Positions 51,485 through 60,772 of a stretch of DNA of 64,000 bases are shown one piece after another (the first letter of the stretch is position 1; every line of letters starts with the position of its first letter). Origin of the DNA: Kibdelosporangium persicum (GTDB taxonomy: Bacteria > Actinomycetota > Actinomycetes > Mycobacteriales > Pseudonocardiaceae); contig NZ_JAAATY010000007.1 of the NCBI RefSeq assembly GCF_013280595.1, positions 186,001 to 250,000 on the forward strand, written 5' to 3'. The notes under the pieces are model-generated. The model did not search any database, was not told where the DNA came from, and saw nothing but the letters and a program-made list of their open reading frames with translations. The position numbers and the translations under genes are program-made.

Positions 51485-52084
51485 TCAACACGTCCCCAGA
51501 TCATGTACGCCGAAGTCAGAGACCTTCCACGAGCCGTCGGCCTGCTTCTCGACGATCGCGTTGATCAACCGTCGACCACCAGGGGTATCGGCGAGTTGCC
51601 CGTTGTCTGCGCGATACTTCAACCAACGTGTCGAGTCACCACAGTCGGTCACGATGATCTTCTTCGGGTCGTTGGCAGGCTCTGCAGAGGACACGCTCGG
51701 ATTCAAGATCGGTTCGCCTTTAGTCACCAAGCCGTTGTAGTGATCGGCGTACAAACCCCGCGAAAGGTTCGTCAGGGCGACTCCTGTGGCATACCGGCCC
51801 AACTTCGGCGACTGCCAGTCCGATGTGGTCCCGGCAGCGACGAAGTCCTGCCACATGCCTCGGTACGCCGTTACAGCATCCTGCTTTGCCTTGTCCACCA
51901 CGGAGAAGCTTGTCGTCGGCGGAGCCGAGATCGACGGTGGCTGACCTGTTGGCTGTGTCGCGTCAGGCGGGCCGCTGACCGCATCAGAACTGCAGGCGGT
52001 GACCGCCAGCACGGCTCCGAGCATGAACGCACCCGTGACCCGGCCCCTACGTACGACCAAGATCTCGCGAGCCACCACAGCCAT
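51485..52084 (-). CDS. Putative lipoprotein of the Tad locus
   Basis: The 199-residue product has a lipobox (GAVLAVTACSSD) after a basic start, then a folded domain with DAVTAYRGMWQDFVAAGTTS and late NAIVEKQADGSWKVSDFGVH. This is a common actinobacterial lipoprotein pattern related to nuclear-transport-factor-like folds. ATG 52084 or GTG 52078 could be the start. It precedes the PKD-like gene by a few bases. Confidence 0.75.
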   Translation of the reverse strand: MAVVAREILVVRRGRVTGAFMLGAVLAVTACSSDAVSGPPDATQPTGQPPSISAPPTTSFSVVDKAKQDAVTAYRGMWQDFVAAGTTSDWQSPKLGRYATGVALTNLSRGLYADHYNGLVTKGEPILNPSVSSAEPANDPKKIIVTDCGDSTRWLKYRADNGQLADTPGGRRLINAIVEKQADGSWKVSDFGVHDLGTC

Positions 52085-52322
52085 CCCCCGAAGTCGGTGA
52101 AGATCGTCAGCCTTTGTGATACACACCACGTCTACACCATGGACCCCCGCCGACTGCAAAGTGTGTAGGTAACTGACTTTGAAGTCGGAATGGCCCAATT
52201 GCGAATCTTCACTCTTTCGGGCGAAAGTCGTCACTGTGCGATGGCTATGCCGTTAACACTGGACCTGTGACCAGCAGCTTTGTAGAGCGAGTACTGAACG
52301 TCAATGACCGCGGCGTTGGCTG

Positions 52323-52961
52323 ATGTCGGCCGGATTCATCACCACATGGGCGAGCCTGGGAACCCTCACGGGTGCAGCCGTCGCGGTCTGTTACTTGCGG
52401 CATGCCCCACTGGCCTTGCCCGTTCTGCGCGCGGTACGACTCGCTGCCACGCTGCTGACCGCGCTTGCGTTCGGTGGTCTCGCCTGGCGCTTCGGTTACG
52501 AGTTCGACCTGCTCCCGTACAGCGTTATCGCCGGGCTCGGTGTCATGCTCGGTTTGATCGATCTCGTTGAGCACCGGCTTCCTCGAGTGCTCGTTTACTC
52601 CGGTGTGATCCTCGTCGGTGCCCTGTTGGCGACATCGGCGATTCTGGACTCCCGCGAGTCGGACTTCCTTCGCGCCCTCGCTGGCATGGCGATCATCTTC
52701 GTCTTCTACCTGATCCTTGCGTTGGCTTCCGGGGGCGGGCTCGGCGCGGGCGACGTGAAGCTGGGTGGCCTGCTCGGGCTGGCACTCGGCTGGCTGAGCT
52801 GGACCGCGCTCATCACGGCCACCTTCCTGGGATGGATCGCAGCCGCCCTGGCGTGGCTGGTTCTTCGAGCAGTTTGGCGGAGACCCCGGGACTCGCCATT
52901 GCCAATGGGGCCATTCCTGGTGCTCGGAACCCTGGTCACGGTCATTGTTGCGCCAGCGTGA
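52323..52961 (+). CDS. Type IV prepilin peptidase (A24 family)
   Basis: The 212-residue polytopic protein has the two catalytic aspartates of GxGD peptidases: D80 in GLIDLVEHRLP and D144 in GLGAGDVKLGG. It lacks the N-terminal methylase domain of full-length PilD, as usual for TadV/CpaA types. It would process the pilin and TadE/TadG proteins. It is divergent from the rest of the Tad genes. Confidence 0.9.
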   Translation: MSAGFITTWASLGTLTGAAVAVCYLRHAPLALPVLRAVRLAATLLTALAFGGLAWRFGYEFDLLPYSVIAGLGVMLGLIDLVEHRLPRVLVYSGVILVGALLATSAILDSRESDFLRALAGMAIIFVFYLILALASGGGLGAGDVKLGGLLGLALGWLSWTALITATFLGWIAAALAWLVLRAVWRRPRDSPLPMGPFLVLGTLVTVIVAPA

Positions 52962-53200
52962 CTCAGTACGGCTACGCCAGCTGTGGACCGGGCACGCCGA
53001 CGGAACCATTCGGTCACGGTCTGCCCCAGCCGAGATCTTGGAATGTGACCAGCCGAGACGGGCTGGGTAGCTCTGGGCTACACACCGTTGTGCCTTAACA
53101 GGGTGGAGACTTCAGACGCGAAACAGCGATCACGAATCTCTTTGCTTGACTGGCCAACGTCAGCCTTAGGTGACCACAAGGTCGACTTAGGAGTGTTGAC

Positions 53201-53954
53201 ATGGGGAACCCTGGGAACACCGAACTACCACGGTAGGCAACTGCTGCGCGAGCTGATACGGCTGCGCGAACAGGCTGGCTTGCAGAAGCTCAGTCGGATC
53301 GGGAACGGTCAGCTGCCCACCTACCACGAGATGCAGGCCATGCTCGTGGCCTATGGCCTGGAGCACGAGGAGTGCACGCTGTACTTCAACTTGTGGGAAC
53401 AGGCTAAGAAGCCTGGCTGGTGGCGCGAGTGCGGACTGCGGGACTGCAGTTACGTCTGCATGGAGCAGGAAGCTTCAACCATGACCGAGTTCCAGCTCGG
53501 TTTCCTACCCGAACTGCTCCAGACCGAGCGCAAGCAATCCAGAGGCAGACCCTCAGGTGAGTGTCCGATTGCGACGGCAGCAAAGGCTTTACGGCAAAAG
53601 GAAGCCTCTGGTCCTACATACGCTCATCCACGAACCCACTCTGCGCCAAGGAGTGGACGGAAACAGCAGCTTCGGTTGATCGAACGTGCTAAGTTGCCGA
53701 ACGTGACCCTGCAGGTCGTTCCGCAGTCCACTGGGATGCATGCCGGGCTTGTCGGCTCTGTGATCCTGCTTGACTTCGACGATCCGCATGAGCCTGACAT
53801 TGCCTTTACGGAAACCGTGCTTGGCGTCGCTCATACTCAAGATGAGGCCAGAATATCGAACATGCGCAAGGTGTTGCTGGAAGTCGCCGCTATGGCGCTG
53901 AGCCCGGAGGACTCTCTCGACGTGATCAAGCCGCTGGCACGTAGCGAAAGCTAG
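53201..53954 (+). pseudogene. Decayed XRE/DUF5753 regulator gene
   Basis: An ATG at 53201 behind TAGGAG gives MGNPGNTELPR and then a stop. A +1 shift gives RQLLRELIRLREQAGL, directly joined to QKLSRIGNGQLPTYHEMQAM; the HTH residues normally between these blocks are missing. Near 53545-53650 the coding frame moves again (VSVRLRRQQRLYGKRKPLVL, then HTLIHEPTLRQGVDG) and returns for QQLRLIERAKLPNVTLQVVP and the DUF5753 end. Three shifts plus a deleted HTH make it a pseudogene of the Scr1/DUF5753 type. A continuous but chimeric frame exists from 53088 to 53954. Confidence 0.75.
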
Positions 53955-54341
53955 CCTGTAGAGGCGGGGCAGTCGTTAGGCCGCACTGCCGGTGCTACGA
54001 GGTTTCCTGCCTAGGCCGCGCGGCGGCAACTGTATGCCGAAGGTTGTCGCCGCGCGGAGCCACAAACTTCGCTGGTGCGCGGTCTGCGTGGCAGGGGGTT
54101 GGTGCGGTAACTCCGCGGCTTAGGAAGCGTGAGCAGGGGAGGCCAGGTCCTCGATGCCGGGCAGTGAGACTCGGTGTTGATTCGATAGGTCAGCGATGAG
54201 GCGCGGGATGCGGCGCGGGCGTGGGACAGTGCGGCGGCGTCCGGTCCTCGTTCCATGTCACGCCATTGTGATGGTGCCCGGCTCATACTGGTCCAATGAG
54301 CTCCAGGGCCTCGTGGCACATACAGGCGATTGCCTGACCGG
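53955..54341. other. Gene-poor stretch, possible small relic
   Basis: About 390 bp between the DUF5753 pseudogene and the sigma factor gene. Minus-strand blocks such as ACMCHEALELIGPV and PRLIADLSNQHRVSLPGIED occur in different frames and suggest a decayed small protein, but no family is recognisable. It contains the hairpin at 54016-54057. Confidence 0.4.
54016..54057. terminator. GC hairpin downstream of the DUF5753 pseudogene
   Basis: Arms 54016-54030 and 54043-54057 pair at 14 of 15 positions with a 12-nt loop. It lies 60 bp after the pseudogene stop and could terminate its transcript. Confidence 0.6.
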
Positions 54342-55265
54342 CTAGCTCACCTCGCGTTGACGAGTTGAGTCGGCTGGCGTACGCGCAAATCGCGGCTTGG
54401 AGAGCCAGTCGTTGATCTCGGTCAACTCCGCGGCGAGTCGAGCGCAACGACGACAGCTTGACAGGTGGGCTTCGACCAATGGTGTCCAGGATGGTGGCCT
54501 GGGCCCTTGTGCTAGCCAGGCTCCGAGCCGGGCCATGGTGAAGCGGCAGTTCTTGGCAAAGTCGACGGACGGAGGAACTTGAGCTTGAACGTACGCGGCG
54601 CGAAGTTCCTGGCGTGCGCGGTACATCCTGGCGCTCACGCAGTTGGGGGACACCCCAAGGAGAACGGCGGCTTCGCTGGGTGAAAGTCCCAGGACAATAG
54701 TCAGAACAACCGTGTCCTTGCTCATTGGCGGCAGCTTGTCAAAGGCCTGCGCTGCTGTGGAGTTTTCGAACTGTGTGGTCAGGGGGTCTTCGAAAGGCGC
54801 GGCCTCAGCGGCATCAGTGGCGGCTACGATGTCGTCGCATAGGGTGAGCCGGCGATCTTTGCGTGTCCTGTCGTAAGCGACATGCCGGATGGTTGTCAGG
54901 AGGTAGGCACGAAACTTGTGTCGTCGTGGGCCTTCGCCTCTTACGAGAGTGGCCAGCACGCGTGCGAACCCTTCTGCGACAAGGTCGTCGGCTTCGCTCG
55001 TCGAACAGCTGATACAGCGTGCGACGCTGTATGCGGCACTCTTGTGTCGTTTGTACAGCAGTTCGTAGGCGGACGTGTCACCCAGTCGAACGGACTCGAT
55101 CAGCACCGCATCGAGTGGCTGATCGCCTTCGGATGGACAGGTGGCCGATCGACGGATTCGCCCGGAATGGCCAACGTCGGGTGGCGGTGCTCCGGTTTCA
55201 AACCGAGCTGGTGGCTTCGCGGTCTTGTGCCGACGTGGTGGCACAGCGCTGATGGCAGCAGGCAT
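54342..55265 (-). CDS. ECF-type sigma factor with C-terminal zinc-binding tail
   Basis: The 307-residue product starts at ATG 55265 with AGGGGA upstream. Sigma region 2 is visible (DTSAYELLYKRHKSAAYSVA, then ADDLVAEGFARVL and KFRAYLLTTIRHVAYDRTRK). So is region 4 (FDKLPPMSKDTVVLTIVLGL, then SPSEAAVLLGVSPNCVSARM). The C-terminal about 80 residues hold HLSSCRRCARLAAEL, the H-x3-C-x2-C pattern of zinc-binding anti-sigma domains. A fused regulatory tail instead of a separate anti-sigma gene would allow self-control. No anti-sigma gene follows. Its regulon is unknown. Confidence 0.88.
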   Translation of the reverse strand: MPAAISAVPPRRHKTAKPPARFETGAPPPDVGHSGRIRRSATCPSEGDQPLDAVLIESVRLGDTSAYELLYKRHKSAAYSVARCISCSTSEADDLVAEGFARVLATLVRGEGPRRHKFRAYLLTTIRHVAYDRTRKDRRLTLCDDIVAATDAAEAAPFEDPLTTQFENSTAAQAFDKLPPMSKDTVVLTIVLGLSPSEAAVLLGVSPNCVSARMYRARQELRAAYVQAQVPPSVDFAKNCRFTMARLGAWLAQGPRPPSWTPLVEAHLSSCRRCARLAAELTEINDWLSKPRFARTPADSTRQREVS

Positions 55266-55298
55266 GAGATCCCCTGTGGGAGAGAGTCCAAGCAAAGA

Positions 55299-55631
55299 TC
55301 ACGGCGGTTGATCCACTGGGCTTCCAGCGAACGCGTCTTGGACATGGGTGTGAAGTTCATGGCGGCCCGTTGCTGACGCTGGGCCGAGCAAGGATGCCGA
55401 GAAAGCCGGGAATAGTGCGGCCATGGCGCGGACGCAGCACAGTGGACACAAGGTGTCTGGGACTGGCGGTCGCTGTTCCCAGATCTCCTCGACTGGAAGC
55501 CCGCACACCGCGAAGGACTCATTGTCCGGCCAGACCACGTGAACACGGCCGCCGTAGCGGTCTCCAGTTCCGCCCTGGCGGTTAGTTCCCCAGAGCAGTA
55601 CCGGATTTGCCTCAGTTTGAGTCTGCCTCAT
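55299..55631 (-). CDS. Small cysteine-containing hypothetical protein (110 aa)
   Basis: It contains HVVWPDNESFAVCGLPVEEI and TLCPLCCVRAMAALFPA, a C...CxxC arrangement seen in small zinc-binding proteins near Scr1-type regulators in Pseudonocardiales. The start at ATG 55631 has no strong ribosome site. It lies upstream of and in the same direction as the sigma factor gene. Confidence 0.5.
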   Translation of the reverse strand: MRQTQTEANPVLLWGTNRQGGTGDRYGGRVHVVWPDNESFAVCGLPVEEIWEQRPPVPDTLCPLCCVRAMAALFPAFSASLLGPASATGRHELHTHVQDAFAGSPVDQPP

Positions 55632-55781
55632 GGGTCACCAAACCAACACGGTCGGACGTCCTGCGACGTGACAGGCGGCCTCATGGATAAGTCATGTCGA
55701 GCGCGGCATGACGGGTTGCGCGGGTAGTCGAGCGTGATCGCTGGAAGCTTCTCGGCACTACCAGCGTCTGTAGTGGATCAA

Positions 55782-56264
55782 TTAGAACGCGGTCGGAGAG
55801 GCCATCGCTCTCGTCGTGGCGATGACTGCAGATTGCGGCGGAAAGTCGCTTGATGCTTCCGGTTCGCGTTCCCAGCGCCACAGTCCAGCCTGTTCATCTT
55901 CTGGCGAGGGCAGGATGATGTGGTTGCCGTGTAGGGCGACTGATGCGCCGAGACGGAGCAGTTCAACGGAGGCAACCTCATCGAGCGTGTGGCCGGGGCC
56001 GGTGATGAACGTCCATCTGTATGTGTGAAGGCGTTCGACAACCGGGCCAGCGAGCATCCGGATTTGCAGGCCGGCAAGCACACGGCGGCCAAGCTCTCCA
56101 GGCATCGTGATGGCGCCGACAAGTCCGCCAACAGGAAGGAGGATCCGTCGTGCCGCTGGATCGAAGGCTGCTGGTAGGCGATAGGTGTCACGGTAGAAGG
56201 CGCACCGCTCTTCCGGAGTCGAATCCGTGCGTGTCGCTGGACTGTTAGTGGTCGACGTTGTCAC
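55782..56264 (-). CDS. Conserved hypothetical protein (160 aa)
   Basis: ATG at 56264 with AAGGAGG upstream. The product has ERCAFYRDTYRLPAAFDPAA, then RRILLPVGGLVGAITMPGEL, WTFITGP and VALHGNHIILPSPEDE. It is an alpha/beta protein with bulky conserved-looking blocks (YRLPAAF, PSPEDE) typical of a small actinomycete family I cannot name. Monodirectional with the neighbouring gene at 56309. Confidence 0.62.
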   Translation of the reverse strand: MTTSTTNSPATRTDSTPEERCAFYRDTYRLPAAFDPAARRILLPVGGLVGAITMPGELGRRVLAGLQIRMLAGPVVERLHTYRWTFITGPGHTLDEVASVELLRLGASVALHGNHIILPSPEDEQAGLWRWEREPEASSDFPPQSAVIATTRAMASPTAF

Positions 56265-56308
56265 GACGAACCACCTCCTTGGTTTAGGCCGGGCTCAAGC
56301 AGCGCGAG

Positions 56309-56671
56309 TCACGGACGCGCTCTGGGCCGGGTTGCGAGATAGGCACCTTTGGGGTGCTTGTTACTGCTTGTCGACTGGCGTGCCGGGGGCTGCGTGGCCG
56401 GGCGACGGGTGATCGACACCCTGGGAGGCGAGGGCGCTGCCGTCGTCTGCGGTGCCATGGGCGCGGGCGCGGTGGGACTTGTCTTCGCATTGCCGGAATC
56501 CGGCAGTGCTCGCCGAAGTACCCACCAGCCGACACCGGCTCCGGCCACGCAGCCACCACCAGAAGTAGCGCCACTGAGATCGCCAACCCAGACCCTTACC
56601 TGAGCGAGGGCTTCTCCGGCACCGGGGGCGACCGCGGCCATCGCAGCGGCGATGGTAATTTGTGTACTCAT
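56309..56671 (-). CDS. Small hypothetical protein (120 aa)
   Basis: ATG at 56671 with GGAGG about 11 bases upstream. The N-terminal half (TIAAAMAAVAPGAGEALAQV, then GVGWWVLRRALP) is Ala/Gly-rich and may include a short membrane segment. The rest is Pro/Thr/Arg-rich. Coding potential is moderate. Confidence 0.45.
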   Translation of the reverse strand: MSTQITIAAAMAAVAPGAGEALAQVRVWVGDLSGATSGGGCVAGAGVGWWVLRRALPDSGNAKTSPTAPAPMAPQTTAAPSPPRVSITRRPATQPPARQSTSSNKHPKGAYLATRPRARP

Positions 56672-56812
56672 CGCTCTGCGCTCCTCCGTGAACTGGGGCT
56701 GGTCCGTATGTCTGACTAGAACGTAATCTGTGTACTCAGATTAACTAGACCCCGAACGGGTGGATTGTCGATACGCTGCGCAACCAGCCACCCTGTCAAC
56801 GTGAGGGACTCC

Positions 56813-57664
56813 GTGACGCAGCACCTAGAGTTGCCGCCGCCCGTGATGAAGGTCGTTCTCGGCAATCAGCTCGCTCGACTCCGGAGCACCGCCGGAGTAA
56901 CCCAGGATGACGCGGCAGCCGTGCTCGGCTGTACTCAGCAGAAGATCGCCCACATCGAGGCCGGCAGCGGGATCAAGCTGGTCGAGCTGAACGCCCTGCT
57001 CGACCGCTACGGCGCGAACGACGCGGACCGGGCGTACACGCGAGACCTGCAGGCCGAGAGCAACCGCCGAACGAAGCGCGGCGCCTTCAGCACCAGGTTC
57101 CGTCAGTACATGCGGCTCTTGGTGGACATGGAACCGAGCTGTAATCGGTACTTCTCCTACCAAGCCCTGGTCGTCCCAGGACTGCTGCAGACCGAGGAGT
57201 ACATGCGCCGCAACGCGCGGGCTTGGCGGCCCTCGCTGGCAGCCGGGGAGATCGACAAGTACGCCGCTGACCGCCTAGACCGGCAGCGTGTGCTCGACAA
57301 CACCGACCAGCAGTTCTGGTTCATCATCGACGAGGCGGCCCTGCGCAGGACCGAAGGTGGTCGGGTGATGAAGGCCCAGATCATGAAGCTCGTCGAGACC
57401 ATCGATCGGCCGAACGTCGAGTTGCAGGTCGTGCCGTTCAGTGTCGGCTACTACATGGGCCAAGGGCATGACTACACGATCTTCGGCTATGACACCAAGC
57501 CGGCAGTTGACATCATCTACCTGGAACAGCACGACGGCGGGGAGTATGTCGACAACAGCAAGCGCACGGCACAGTACGTGAAGCTGTGGGACTACCAGAA
57601 GGCGGCAGCTAGTGGGCCGGAGCAGACCCGCAGGGCACTGCTCGACATGGCCGCGTCGTTGTAG
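56813..57664 (+). CDS. XRE-family HTH regulator with DUF5753 (Scr1 type)
   Basis: The 283-residue product starts at a GTG at 56813 with GAGGGA upstream. The N-terminal XRE HTH is intact (LARLRSTAGVTQDDAAAVLG, then CTQQKIAHIEAGSG). DUF5753 follows with YFSYQALVVPGLLQTEEYMR, then RPNVELQVVPFSVGYYMGQG and FGYDTKPAVDIIYLEQHDG. It is followed 40 bp downstream by a DUF397 gene. DUF5753/DUF397 pairs act as regulator and antagonist (Scr1/Scr2-like, BldB-like) in actinomycete development and as toxin-antitoxin-like modules. Confidence 0.92.
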   Translation: MTQHLELPPPVMKVVLGNQLARLRSTAGVTQDDAAAVLGCTQQKIAHIEAGSGIKLVELNALLDRYGANDADRAYTRDLQAESNRRTKRGAFSTRFRQYMRLLVDMEPSCNRYFSYQALVVPGLLQTEEYMRRNARAWRPSLAAGEIDKYAADRLDRQRVLDNTDQQFWFIIDEAALRRTEGGRVMKAQIMKLVETIDRPNVELQVVPFSVGYYMGQGHDYTIFGYDTKPAVDIIYLEQHDGGEYVDNSKRTAQYVKLWDYQKAAASGPEQTRRALLDMAASL

Positions 57665-57704
57665 TTCGCATGTGGCTGGAGACCGGAAGGGTACGAGGGA
57701 GCAG

Positions 57705-57944
57705 ATGAACATCCAGGACACCCACAAGTGCCACCTCGACACCAACTTCACCGAGTGGCACAAATCGCCGCTGAGCGGCCCGCCGGACAATCAGTGTGTC
57801 GAGGTCTCCTTCACCAGTAATGCGGTGGGGCTGCGGGACAGCCGGAACCCGGACGGCTACGTGCTCGTCTTCGACCACGGCGAATGGGAAGCGTTCGTCG
57901 GCGGGGTAGCGGCTGGGAGCTTCGATCTGCCGAAGTCCCAGTAA
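57705..57944 (+). CDS. DUF397-domain protein
   Basis: ATG at 57705 with GAGGGAGC upstream. The 79-residue product has the DUF397 pattern: FTEWHKSPLSGPPDNQCVEV, then VGLRDSRNPDGYVLVFDHGE and WEAFVGGVAAGSFD. It is the usual partner of the preceding DUF5753 gene and probably modulates it. Confidence 0.93.
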   Translation: MNIQDTHKCHLDTNFTEWHKSPLSGPPDNQCVEVSFTSNAVGLRDSRNPDGYVLVFDHGEWEAFVGGVAAGSFDLPKSQ

Positions 57945-58187
57945 AAGGGCCGGGTCGGAAGCGTTCCACGCCTGCCAGCGAGCCCCGGCCGTTCTTCGTG
58001 CATGGTCTCTGTATCCCTGGGTTGCCCTGGTAGTCCACCGTTGATCGAACCTCCACGACTGGCTGGTGACTACCGTCCAGAAACCGTCCATTGCCCGTCC
58101 ACGGGCCTGCCAGCATCGCCAACGACCACATCGGCTCCTACGCTCGCCACGGCAGGACATCATCGACTCGGCTGAAGGAGGACCGAG

Positions 58188-59594
58188 GTGGGACCACGTC
58201 GGGCATCGACACCGAAGCACCCACCGAACAAACGGCTGACCTGGCAGCGGCTTCAGCGTGGATGGAGCCGTGAAGAGCTGGTGGAGCAGATCAAGCGGAG
58301 CATGAAGCGGGCCGGGGAGGCGGAGTCCGGCCTGAACGTGGACATAGTCCGAAGGTGGGAAACCGGAGATCGCACGCCGGAGCCGCGGTATCGGAAGCAT
58401 CTGGTGTTGATCTACGACAAGCCCGCCAGCGAGCTTGGTCTGTTGTCCGCGGAGGAGTTGGCGTGGTGCCCGGCCCAGTCCGTCACTCCCGCTGTGACCG
58501 CCATGCCAGTCAACGAAGAGCTCGTCGACGCCGTGATGAAGAAGGTGATGTTGGTGCTGCTGGGCGGCGATGCCGAGTTCGGCCGGCACGTGTTGGTGAA
58601 AGGCCTGCTCGGCGTGAGCCTGGCTGCTTTGCTCTCCAGCGGAGCGGCCATCCCCGACGGCATCGAGGCTCTTGCCGATGAGCAGCGGACGCGGTTGGAT
58701 CCGCGGTCGATCGAGGCGTACTCGGCGATCACCACGTCACACCGCGACCTCTACTGGACGAGCCTCGCCGTGGATCTCCTACCGTCGGTTGCCGCGCACG
58801 TTCAGCTCGGTGCCAGGATGCTGAGATCGACCACGGACGCCGAGGGAATGCTGCCGCGCCGCCTTGCCGCCGCTGTGGCGGAGTCCGCGCTCCTCGCCTC
58901 GCGCCTGAACTTCTTCGACCTCAATCGAACTGATGAAGCGGCGCCGTTCTTCCAACTCGCAGAGGACGCGGCTGTCGCTTCACAAGATCACACGCTTGCG
59001 GTTGCGGTACTGGCCCACCGGGCGTTCGTTCCGGGCTTCGCGGAGCAACTGCAGCCAGCGCGTGATTTCCTGAAGGCCGCACAAGCACATGCGCGCTACG
59101 ACGCCGGACCGCTGTTGCGCTCGTGGCTTCATTGCGTCGACGCGGAAATATCGGCGCGCACTGGGCAGCCGAAGTTAAGTCTTGCCCGCATCCGATCCGC
59201 GGAAGACGCGTTGACAACCACCGGCGACGACCCAGTCTGGCTCGACTACTTCGACGCCTCTCGACTCGACGGGTTCGCTGGCAACACATTGCTGCTGGCC
59301 GATCAGCACCGTGCTGCCGCAGCCCGGCTCCAGCAGGCGATCGACGGCCTCGCCGTGACCGCCACCAAGCAGCGGGCCGTGCTGCTGTTCGATCTCGCCG
59401 CGGCGCAAGCCCCCATTGACGCTGAAGAGGCCCTCGCCACTGCATCCCGGGCGTGTGACGTGCTGGGACGTGTCCCTTATGGAGCTGCGCTTCAGCGGGT
59501 GCCCAAGGTGCGTGCCGCCCTGAGTGCCACGCCCTACGTGAAGGAGCTGGACGAGAAAGTCCGCACGCTGACCAGCACCGGTGGCGTGGTATGA
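58188..59594 (+). CDS. HTH regulator with C-terminal TPR-like region
   Basis: GTG at 58188 behind AAGGAGG. The 468-residue product has an N-terminal XRE-like HTH (KRLTWQRLQRGWSREELVEQ, then VDIVRRWETGDRTPEPRYRK). A linker and a long helical region follow (about 160-460) with degenerate TPR units (AEDAAVASQDHTLAVAVLAH, LHCVDAEISARTGQPKLSLA). This is a common layout of actinomycete regulators that bind peptides or partners through the TPR region. Confidence 0.85.
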   Translation: MGPRRASTPKHPPNKRLTWQRLQRGWSREELVEQIKRSMKRAGEAESGLNVDIVRRWETGDRTPEPRYRKHLVLIYDKPASELGLLSAEELAWCPAQSVTPAVTAMPVNEELVDAVMKKVMLVLLGGDAEFGRHVLVKGLLGVSLAALLSSGAAIPDGIEALADEQRTRLDPRSIEAYSAITTSHRDLYWTSLAVDLLPSVAAHVQLGARMLRSTTDAEGMLPRRLAAAVAESALLASRLNFFDLNRTDEAAPFFQLAEDAAVASQDHTLAVAVLAHRAFVPGFAEQLQPARDFLKAAQAHARYDAGPLLRSWLHCVDAEISARTGQPKLSLARIRSAEDALTTTGDDPVWLDYFDASRLDGFAGNTLLLADQHRAAAARLQQAIDGLAVTATKQRAVLLFDLAAAQAPIDAEEALATASRACDVLGRVPYGAALQRVPKVRAALSATPYVKELDEKVRTLTSTGGVV

Positions 59595-59595
59595 C

Positions 59596-60258
59596 TCAGT
59601 TGTGCTCAGCGTTGTGGCGAGCCACGCGATCGGGCAATTCTGCCAGGCCGTCCAGGCGGAACAGGCATTGATCCTCCACCTCAGGAACATGGAGGATGTG
59701 CCCCCAAGGCCCGCGCCGGACAAGAGCAGTCGCGAGACCGGCGTTCTGGGCCGGCCGGATGTCGTTGTCCAGCCGGTCGCCGACGTACAGCACTGAGCTC
59801 GCCGCCACGCCAGCCTCCTCGATTACCCGGTCGAAGAAGCCTGGCGACGGTTTTTCCACGCCCCAGCCATCGGACGTGCCAATAACGTCGACCGGCAGCT
59901 CCAGCGCCTTGAGGATCTGCTCGGCCCGCGCGGTCTGGTTGCCCGCGAGCCCGACGCGAAGTCCGGAGGCCTGAAGTGCCTGGAAACAGGGCCCGGCATC
60001 GCTGTACAGGTCCTCTTCGGAGAAGGTCTCCGGTTGCCCTGTGGCCGCCCGCCGCTCCCGCTCCACAGCGAGGTCGAACCCCGGCCTGAACACCTGGAAG
60101 GTCTCCCGGTAGTCCCTGCCCTGGGCGATCACCGCACCGAACACAGCCGAGAACGTGTGGCGCGGAACCCCGAGCCAATCAGCCCAGGTCCCGTACTCCC
60201 GGGTCTCGTTGACCAGTACCTCCCCCACATCGAAGAAGACCGCTTCGATCCTTGCCAC
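59596..60258 (-). CDS. HAD-superfamily hydrolase
   Basis: The 220-residue product starts at a GTG at 60258 with GGGAGG 8 bases upstream. HAD motifs are in order: motif I FFDVGEVLVN, motif II VGLAGNQT, the lysine in EKPSPGFFDRVI, and motif IV YVGDRLDNDIRPA. The acid-base Asp two residues after the nucleophile is replaced by Glu (DVGEV), typical of one HAD subgroup. The substrate is unknown; it converges on the HTH/TPR regulator gene with a 1-bp gap. Confidence 0.9.
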   Translation of the reverse strand: MARIEAVFFDVGEVLVNETREYGTWADWLGVPRHTFSAVFGAVIAQGRDYRETFQVFRPGFDLAVERERRAATGQPETFSEEDLYSDAGPCFQALQASGLRVGLAGNQTARAEQILKALELPVDVIGTSDGWGVEKPSPGFFDRVIEEAGVAASSVLYVGDRLDNDIRPAQNAGLATALVRRGPWGHILHVPEVEDQCLFRLDGLAELPDRVARHNAEHN

Positions 60259-60445
60259 GTGGAAATCCTCCCTGCAAGATGTGCCGCTACGCATACCCAT
60301 GGTGCCGGACACCGACGCTCGGCTGCTTCGGAGGTTCAACCTGCGGCTCGACACCGCGCCGGCGGACGGCAAATGGACGGGGCGTGGAAGGTACCTCGTG
60401 ACGATCTCGGGTTGTTGACTATGTGCCTCGAATCAAGCATTTGCC

Positions 60446-60772
60446 GTGACGGAAGGTGTGGATGTGCCGAGCACCCAGCGCACTCGAAGCCCTCGCTGGC
60501 GGCGACTGTCCCATAAGAAGCAGCGAACTGACGTACGTCAGGCACGAGAGGCGATGACACCTCCATTCTCGGCGAGTCCGATAGAGCTCGGGCTGTCCGG
60601 CCCGTGCGAACCTGTTCGGCGCTGGGTTGCGAGCACGTCGGTGGAAGCGCGCTTCCTGAAGAGCTCGGTGACGTCCTTGAGTGTCCGTGGGAACGGCGAG
60701 CGAGCGTCAGCCGACGGGCTTGCATTAGGAGTTACGACTTTCGACCAGCCATTGTGGACCGGTCGTGAGTAA
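60446..60772 (+). CDS. Hypothetical protein, weakly supported
   Basis: A frame of up to 108 residues; an internal ATG at 60554 with GAGAGGCG upstream may be the true start (72 residues: MTPPFSASPIELGLSGPCEP, then RRWVASTSVEARFLKSSVTS). It overlaps the next gene by 8 bp. No family recognised. Confidence 0.4.
   Translation: MTEGVDVPSTQRTRSPRWRRLSHKKQRTDVRQAREAMTPPFSASPIELGLSGPCEPVRRWVASTSVEARFLKSSVTSLSVRGNGERASADGLALGVTTFDQPLWTGRE

Noticed and set aside
37747-52961. Tad locus as part of the conjugation machinery
   Set aside because: The ATPases and platform proteins match the Flp/Tad pilus and not VirB11-type partners. Both systems occur close together, but the sequence does not show a functional link.
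57609-58589. A 326-codon minus-strand frame across the DUF397 and HTH/TPR genes
   Set aside because: It overlaps two well-supported plus-strand genes, has atypical composition and no recognisable domain.
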